NCBI GenBank assembly: GCA_905221605.1
Contig: CAJNDS010002160.1
Location: 1 to 64,000, forward strand
Direction: 5' to 3'
Length of the DNA: 64,000 nt
DNA from: Symbiodinium natans
Lineage: Eukaryota > Sar > Dinophyceae > Suessiales > Symbiodiniaceae
The notes beneath the pieces were generated by a model. That model was not told where the DNA came from and made no database searches. It was given only the letters and a program-made list of their open reading frames with translations. Below are positions 63,153-64,000 of the stretch, piece by piece; position 1 is the stretch's first letter, and every line of letters begins with the position of its first letter. Position numbers and translations under genes: made by a program.

Positions 63153-63359
63153 ATGGATAGATACCTGAGCTCCATAAGCAGTGAGAAGATTCGGGCAGAC
63201 TGTGAGTGGGATAAGAAGATAGGGGAAGATAACGCTGCAGGAGCGGTTCACCGGGGGATCAACAGGTGGGGTCGCCCGGGCCAACACGGTCGGGGAAACA
63301 GAAAAGCACAGAAGGACCCAACCACAGGAGCCCACCGCTACACTTTCACCCAGACCTGA
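63153..63359 (+). CDS. Possible ORF C, 68 residues, same frame as A and B
   Basis: MDRYLSSISSEKIRADCEWD, KKIGEDNAAGAVHRGINRWG and further basic residues to TGA. It shares the reading frame of ORFs A and B but is separated from B by a TAG, about 60 nt and a TAA. It may be the third piece of one gene with several nonsense codons. Confidence 0.33.
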   Translation: MDRYLSSISSEKIRADCEWDKKIGEDNAAGAVHRGINRWGRPGQHGRGNRKAQKDPTTGAHRYTFTQT

Positions 63360-63407
63360 CTCACCTCCGGGCGCGCCTGGTTGGCGGGGGTTTCCCCCAT
63401 GCCCTGC

Positions 63408-63535
63408 AGAAGAAGAAGAGAAATGGTGCGCGGGGGGGGCTTTCGGGCCTCCTCAAGCCCAGCAGAAGAAGAAGAAGAAGAAGCAGAAGAAGAAGAGGAA
63501 GAGAAGAAGAGAGAGAGAAAGAGAGAGAGAAATGA
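63408..63535 (+). repeat. (AGA)n and (GA)n purine tracts
   Basis: GAAGAAGAAGAGAAATGGTGCG at 63408-63429, then AGAAGAAGAAG... at 63462-63508 and GAGAGAGAGAAATGAGTGAG at 63514-63540. The word AGAGAAATGGTGCG also ends the tract at 62449. Confidence 0.9.
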
Positions 63536-63639
63536 GTGAGGGCTGGCTTCCCAACGGACACAGTAACGCACGTCTGCGGGCGGGGTCAAGTGCGAAGAAA
63601 GAAAGAGGAGTGATGCCACAAGCACAACCCGACATCTTT

Positions 63640-64000
63640 TAATGTTTCTGTCCGCTTGGAGGTTGGGGCAGGAAGCTCGGGCAGATCACAGAGATGTCGT
63701 CGCCACCGACAGCCCTGGTATGGGCGTCTCATCCAAATTTCAGGATCAGGTTGAAGTCTTTGTGATGAGGGCTTCTAGCCTTTGAAAGCTTCCGATACCG
63801 TAGTAATGAGGCGTGCACTAAGGCGTGACCAGAGCTTCAGGTGTCCCGTCACTAGTATACGTGGACGTACAAACAGGTTGTGGGCAACGCTGCCCCAAGA
63901 AAAGCCCATACGAGTTACTGAGAACCCCAAGATGCCATATAGAAAAAATGTTGGGCACTGACTGTCATGAGAGACTCATTCAGCCCCCTGAGCCTCCTTG
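63640..64000. other. No gene seen
   Basis: No open frame of note and no repeat to the end of the window. Confidence 0.5.

Overview
The window looks like nuclear DNA of a dinoflagellate, probably Symbiodiniaceae or a close relative. The basis is family recognition, not one diagnostic site. It carries non-LTR retrotransposon genes with a C-terminal restriction-like endonuclease and the RVGEAxxPGP motif that I recall from dinoflagellate genomes. It also carries a fragment of an uncharacterised multi-pass membrane protein family that I recall as expanded in dinoflagellates. Exon-like segments are short and scattered, with AG acceptors and GT or GC donors. There are no operons, rRNAs, convincing tRNAs or CRISPR arrays. 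I found no intact copy or relic of the dinoflagellate spliced leader.

Layout. Positions 1-4 kb are mostly non-coding. From 4.4 to 14 kb lies a retrotransposon graveyard: two decayed endonuclease-domain pieces (4.4-4.8 kb minus, 5.3-5.9 kb plus), an N-terminal piece joined directly to the second (5.95-6.8 kb), an internally deleted 3' piece (9.2-9.8 kb) with an A-run near 10.26 kb, and one nearly intact element at 10.5-14.0 kb (zinc fingers, reverse transcriptase, restriction-like endonuclease) broken by a single one-base shift. An 11-bp tandem repeat sits at 7.98-8.20 kb. A membrane-protein gene fragment is on the minus strand at 14.5-15.1 kb.

The most striking locus is 21.4-25.4 kb. A cassette of about 953 bp is repeated in tandem about 3.7 times. 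Each cassette holds two exons (92-98 and 451-487 nt) and two introns, and the exon phases fit so that any number of cassettes stays in frame. Exon indels between copies are 36, 24 and 6 nt, while an intron indel is 1 nt. The last cassette uses a GC donor and can splice to a short terminal exon with a stop.

From 25.4 to 52 kb there are scattered exon candidates, including PDZ-like and PX-like pieces and a three-exon chain at 46.9-47.7 kb with consistent phases. The clearest complete ordinary gene is an intronless 527-residue TPR protein at 52.3-53.9 kb. From 54.2 to 61.4 kb come further terminal-exon-like segments on both strands. The right end (62.4-63.5 kb) has purine microsatellites and three collinear ORFs in one frame separated by stops.

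Most exon calls rest on a polypyrimidine tract plus AG, an open frame with protein-like composition, and phase. They were made by eye without transcript or homology data, so treat them as hypotheses.
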